From Candidatus Ruthturnera sp. (GTDB lineage Bacteria > Pseudomonadota > Gammaproteobacteria > PS1 > Pseudothioglobaceae), in the NCBI GenBank assembly GCA_018648985.1, contig JABGOT010000074.1, positions 2,377-11,863 of the forward strand: 9,487 nt of DNA. Direction: 5' to 3'. Position 1 is the first letter of the stretch; every line of letters begins with the position of its first letter. The notes beneath the pieces are model-generated. The model made no database searches and was not told the origin of the DNA. It was given only the letters and a program-made list of their open reading frames with translations. Below, in pieces: positions 7,102 through 9,487 of the stretch. The position numbers and the translations under genes are program-made.

Positions 7102-8243
7102 CACGCACATTACTTGGTAAGGTTCGCCATTTTTGGCATTATTTTAAAATGGACACCCCATTATTTTTACTACTGGTAGTGATAAGCTCGCTTGGCTTAA
7201 TGGTGCTTTATAGTGCTTCCGCCGGCTCAACCACCTTGCTTTACAAACAAGCAACGCACTTTGCACTCGCTTTCGGCGCCATGCTAATAATTGCACAAAT
7301 GCCACCTTATCTTTTCCGACGTTATTCTCCTTACTTGATGTTATTCGGTATTTTTTTACTACTCCTGGTGTTGTTATTTGGTTCTACAAGTGGTGGCGCC
7401 CAGCGCTGGCTCGACTTAGGTTTTGTGCGTTTTCAGCCTTCAGAATTAATGAAAGTCATTGTGCCAATCGCTATCGCTTCTATCCTTAGTGAAAAAACAC
7501 TACCGCCCAAACCATTGCCTATATTTATCTCAATTATTTCAATTATTTCAATTGTCTTGCTAATCGCCAAGCAGCCTGACTTAGGTACTTCACTACTGAT
7601 TGGCGCTAGTGGTGTTTACGTGTTATTTTTCTCAGGCATACGCATCCAACTAATCAAATACAATAATTGGCTTAATTTTGGCTTAATAGGCGCATTAATC
7701 AGTGGCGGTGGTTATATTGCTTGGAATTACCTGCTCATGGCCTATCAAAAAAAACGCATTCTCACTCTAATCGACCCAAGCTCTGACCCACTCGGCTCAG
7801 GCTATCACATCTTACAATCAAAAATCGCCATTGGTTCTGGCGGTTTATTTGGCAAAGGCCTTGAACAAGGCTCTCAATCACAGCTCAATTTCTTACCTGA
7901 GCATACGACTGACTTCATCTTTGCCGTCATCGCCGAAGAATTAGGCTTTATAGGCGTACTATTACTTTTCACCATTTATGGTCTTATTATTTACCGATGT
8001 TTTATTATCTCTTTTGAGTCTGAAGATACTTTTTCTAAATTATTAGGCGCTAGTCTAACGCTAATTTTCTTTACTTATATTTTTGTTAATATTGGCATGG
8101 TATCTGGCCTACTACCTGTGGTTGGTGTGCCTTTGCCACTCATCAGTTATGGTGGATCCTCACTCATTACACTCATGGCCAGCTTTGGTATTATCATGTC
8201 TATTAGAAAACACAAAACACCGAGCTATCTTGCCAAATTGTAA
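7098..8243 (+). CDS. rodA: RodA, SEDS peptidoglycan glycosyltransferase
   Basis: Complete 381-residue SEDS-family membrane protein (E. coli RodA/MrdB has 370). RodA polymerises lipid II into glycan strands in the elongasome, together with PBP2, which cross-links them, and MreBCD/RodZ. About ten hydrophobic helices are seen. Matches to RodA include GGAQRWLDLGFVRFQPSE (99-116), KQPDLGTS (158-165), DPLGSGYHILQSKIAIGSGG (230-249) and the C-terminal GVPLPLISYGGSSL. The catalytic Asp in the large extracellular loop (Asp262 of E. coli) aligns with Asp272. The motif around it reads LPEHTTDFIF where E. coli has LPERHTDFIF, a small departure beside the active site. Its ATG overlaps the upstream gene by 4 bp and mltB begins before its stop. 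The strong WLDLG/RFQPSE match and the neighbours dacA and mltB favour RodA over FtsW. Confidence 0.96.
   Translation: MTRTLLGKVRHFWHYFKMDTPLFLLLVVISSLGLMVLYSASAGSTTLLYKQATHFALAFGAMLIIAQMPPYLFRRYSPYLMLFGIFLLLLVLLFGSTSGGAQRWLDLGFVRFQPSELMKVIVPIAIASILSEKTLPPKPLPIFISIISIISIVLLIAKQPDLGTSLLIGASGVYVLFFSGIRIQLIKYNNWLNFGLIGALISGGGYIAWNYLLMAYQKKRILTLIDPSSDPLGSGYHILQSKIAIGSGGLFGKGLEQGSQSQLNFLPEHTTDFIFAVIAEELGFIGVLLLFTIYGLIIYRCFIISFESEDTFSKLLGASLTLIFFTYIFVNIGMVSGLLPVVGVPLPLISYGGSSLITLMASFGIIMSIRKHKTPSYLAKL
7530..7556 (+). repeat. 9-bp tandem repeat, about three copies, inside rodA
   Basis: The unit TCAATTATT occurs twice exactly and a third time with two changes (TCAATTGTC). It is in frame and encodes part of a run of Ile-Ser in a predicted membrane helix (about residues 144-153). 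Copy number changes would keep the frame and shorten or lengthen the helix by three residues. It may simply reflect codon bias in a repetitive helix. Confidence 0.6.
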
Positions 8244-9252
8244 AAACATACTTCAATTATTAGTGCTAACACTGCTGTTACTATCCTCGTTGGTATCAGC
8301 TAAAACACTGCCTGCCACACAGTTTAAATCCACCCAAAATTTCATTAACAAAATGGTGAAAGAGCATCATTTCAATCAAAATGAATTGTTACTTATTTTT
8401 TCTACAATCGAGTTAACCGCCGCCGACAAAACTAAGAAAAAAACCAAGAAAGTCAAAAAACCAAGAAAAAAACCAATGGCTTGGGACAAATACAGTAGTC
8501 TGTTTCTTACCCAAGAACGCATCCAAAACGGGGTGAAGTTTTGGCATGATAATATTGCTACTTTAAAACGAGCCGAAACCACTTACAATGTACCGATTGA
8601 AATTATCGTTGCTATTTTAGGCATAGAAACTAGCTACGGCCACAACAAAGGCACACATCCAACCTTAGAGACTTTAGCAAAACGTGCGTTTGGCAACTAC
8701 AGACGGCGTAATTTTTACAAAAAAGAGCTTGAGTCATTCCTGCTAATGTCGCGTGAAAACGCCATACCAGCACTAGCAATTAAAGGCTCGTACGCAGGCG
8801 CAATGGGCTACCCACAGTTTATTGCTAGCTCGTACCGTCATTACGCTGTTGATTTTAACCAAGACGGTAAGATTGATTTATTTTCAAACCCGATTGACGC
8901 CATCGGATCCATTGCCAATTATTTTGACAAACATCAATGGCACGACTTTGGCGAGATTGCACGCCCTATCTCGCTATCAAGTACGCATTTAAAATACGCA
9001 AAACGCTCTACCAATAAGCCTAAAAAAAATGCCAAATACTGGCGTGACAAGGGTTTAGATATCGACACAGATATCCCTAATAAAACCAAACTTGCCTTTG
9101 TTCGTTTGCCGCAACAAAAAATTGATGAAACCTATCTCACTTTTTGGAATTTTTACGTATTAACCCGTTATAATCACGATAACAGATACGCCATGGTCGC
9201 CTATCAATTATCAAAAAAAATAAAGCAACAATTCAATTCAAATAATCACTAA
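8230..9252 (+). CDS. mltB: Lytic murein transglycosylase B
   Basis: About 340 residues, comparable to E. coli MltB (361). It cleaves the glycan strand of peptidoglycan non-hydrolytically, leaving 1,6-anhydro-MurNAc ends. The SLT-type fold is clear: ILGIETSYG with the catalytic Glu at about residue 133, SYAGAMGYPQF at 187-197, an EF-hand-like DFNQDGKID at 208-216 (a calcium site in E. coli Slt35) and DAIGSIANYF. The frame is open far back into rodA, and its only ATGs there would add a rodA-shadow peptide. I chose TTG at 8230, with a weak GAG about 5 nt upstream, because it gives a good signal peptide (hydrophobic about 7-22, cleavage after VSA at 24). GTG 8263 is an alternative. No lipobox Cys follows the hydrophobic core, so unlike E. 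coli MltB it may be a soluble periplasmic enzyme. Residues 67-81 are extremely basic. Confidence 0.93.
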   Translation: MPNCKNILQLLVLTLLLLSSLVSAKTLPATQFKSTQNFINKMVKEHHFNQNELLLIFSTIELTAADKTKKKTKKVKKPRKKPMAWDKYSSLFLTQERIQNGVKFWHDNIATLKRAETTYNVPIEIIVAILGIETSYGHNKGTHPTLETLAKRAFGNYRRRNFYKKELESFLLMSRENAIPALAIKGSYAGAMGYPQFIASSYRHYAVDFNQDGKIDLFSNPIDAIGSIANYFDKHQWHDFGEIARPISLSSTHLKYAKRSTNKPKKNAKYWRDKGLDIDTDIPNKTKLAFVRLPQQKIDETYLTFWNFYVLTRYNHDNRYAMVAYQLSKKIKQQFNSNNH

Positions 9253-9257
9253 AAAAT

Positions 9258-9487
9258 ATGAAATATCAATTACTTATGAAAAAAATATCTACCCTATTTA
9301 TTGTTGCCATTAGCATCGCTTCACTCAACCTTCAGGCGGCTATTTTTATCACACCAAAAAAACCTTCTATCAGTGCGGCTTCATACGTTGTACTTGACTA
9401 TAACTCCGGTGCTGTTATCGCCTCAAACAAACCCCATGAAAAACGCGCGCCAGCCAGCTTAACCAAGCTAATGACGGCCTACGTAGT
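9258..9487 (+). CDS. dacA: DacA-type D-alanyl-D-alanine carboxypeptidase (5' part only)
   Basis: The first 76 codons of a penicillin-binding protein 5-like D,D-carboxypeptidase (peptidase S11); the gene runs off the right edge. It removes the terminal D-Ala of pentapeptide stems in the periplasm. A Sec signal peptide (MKKISTLFIVAISIASLNLQA, cleavage likely just after) is followed by SAASYVVLDYNSGAVIASNKP. Next comes the first catalytic motif in APASLTKLMTAYV, where Ser67 and Lys70 form SxxK. The later SxN and KTG motifs and the C-terminal membrane anchor are outside the window. Two in-frame ATGs are possible: 9258, 5 bp after the mltB stop, and 9276, which gives the more typical signal peptide start (MKKI). 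Neither has a Shine-Dalgarno sequence. Close spacing points to cotranscription with rodA and mltB. Confidence 0.93.
   Translation, partial: MKYQLLMKKISTLFIVAISIASLNLQAAIFITPKKPSISAASYVVLDYNSGAVIASNKPHEKRAPASLTKLMTAYV

Noticed and set aside
8083..8229. Longer version of the MltB reading frame starting at ATG 8083 or 8149
   Set aside because: The extra residues are an out-of-frame reading of the conserved rodA C-terminus, have no resemblance to MltB and would put the signal peptide in the middle of the protein.
8376..8582. Minus-strand 68-codon open frame opposite mltB
   Set aside because: It lies wholly within well-conserved mltB coding sequence; its hydrophobic character comes from being antisense to the lysine-rich, A-rich stretch.

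Overview
The window reads as ordinary chromosomal DNA from an AT-rich gammaproteobacterium. The proteins (Rho, GlnD, GltX, TrxA, RodA, MltB, DacA, LptF) all resemble gammaproteobacterial versions closely. LptF, a lytic transglycosylase and the PII uridylyltransferase GlnD point to a Gram-negative proteobacterium. The low GC, short spacers and scarcity of Shine-Dalgarno sequences would fit a streamlined marine or symbiont lineage such as SUP05/Thioglobaceae, but that placement is an inference from impression and not a search result. I see no rRNA, tRNA, insertion sequence, CRISPR array, integrase or phage gene.

The layout is two divergent blocks around a 79-bp spacer (6660-6738). Leftwards, on the minus strand: a small Sel1-repeat protein, gltX (glutamyl-tRNA synthetase), glnD (nitrogen sensor), trxA (thioredoxin), rho (transcription terminator) and the 5' part of lptF (LPS export permease), which runs off the left edge. 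The Sel1 gene and gltX overlap by 4 bp and glnD follows after 17 bp, so these three look like one transcript. trxA is set apart by a 95-bp spacer with its own -10-like sequence. A hairpin plus T tract follows trxA, so rho probably starts from its own promoter or from read-through. The trxA-rho order matches E. coli.

Rightwards, on the plus strand: a Mth938-like (DUF498) protein, rodA (SEDS glycosyltransferase), mltB (lytic murein transglycosylase) and the 5' end of dacA (D,D-carboxypeptidase, PBP5 type), which runs off the right edge. These overlap or nearly touch, so they look like a single cell-wall operon: RodA polymerises peptidoglycan glycan strands, MltB cleaves them and DacA trims the stem peptides. 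The E. coli cluster is mrdA-mrdB(rodA)-rlpA-dacA; here neither the PBP2 gene nor rlpA lies beside rodA, and mltB occupies the place between rodA and dacA.

I did not find a novel system. The points most worth a second look are the start codon, missing lipobox and lysine-rich insertion of MltB, the compact divergent promoter region, the lack of Shine-Dalgarno sequences at most starts, and the trxA-rho spacer.
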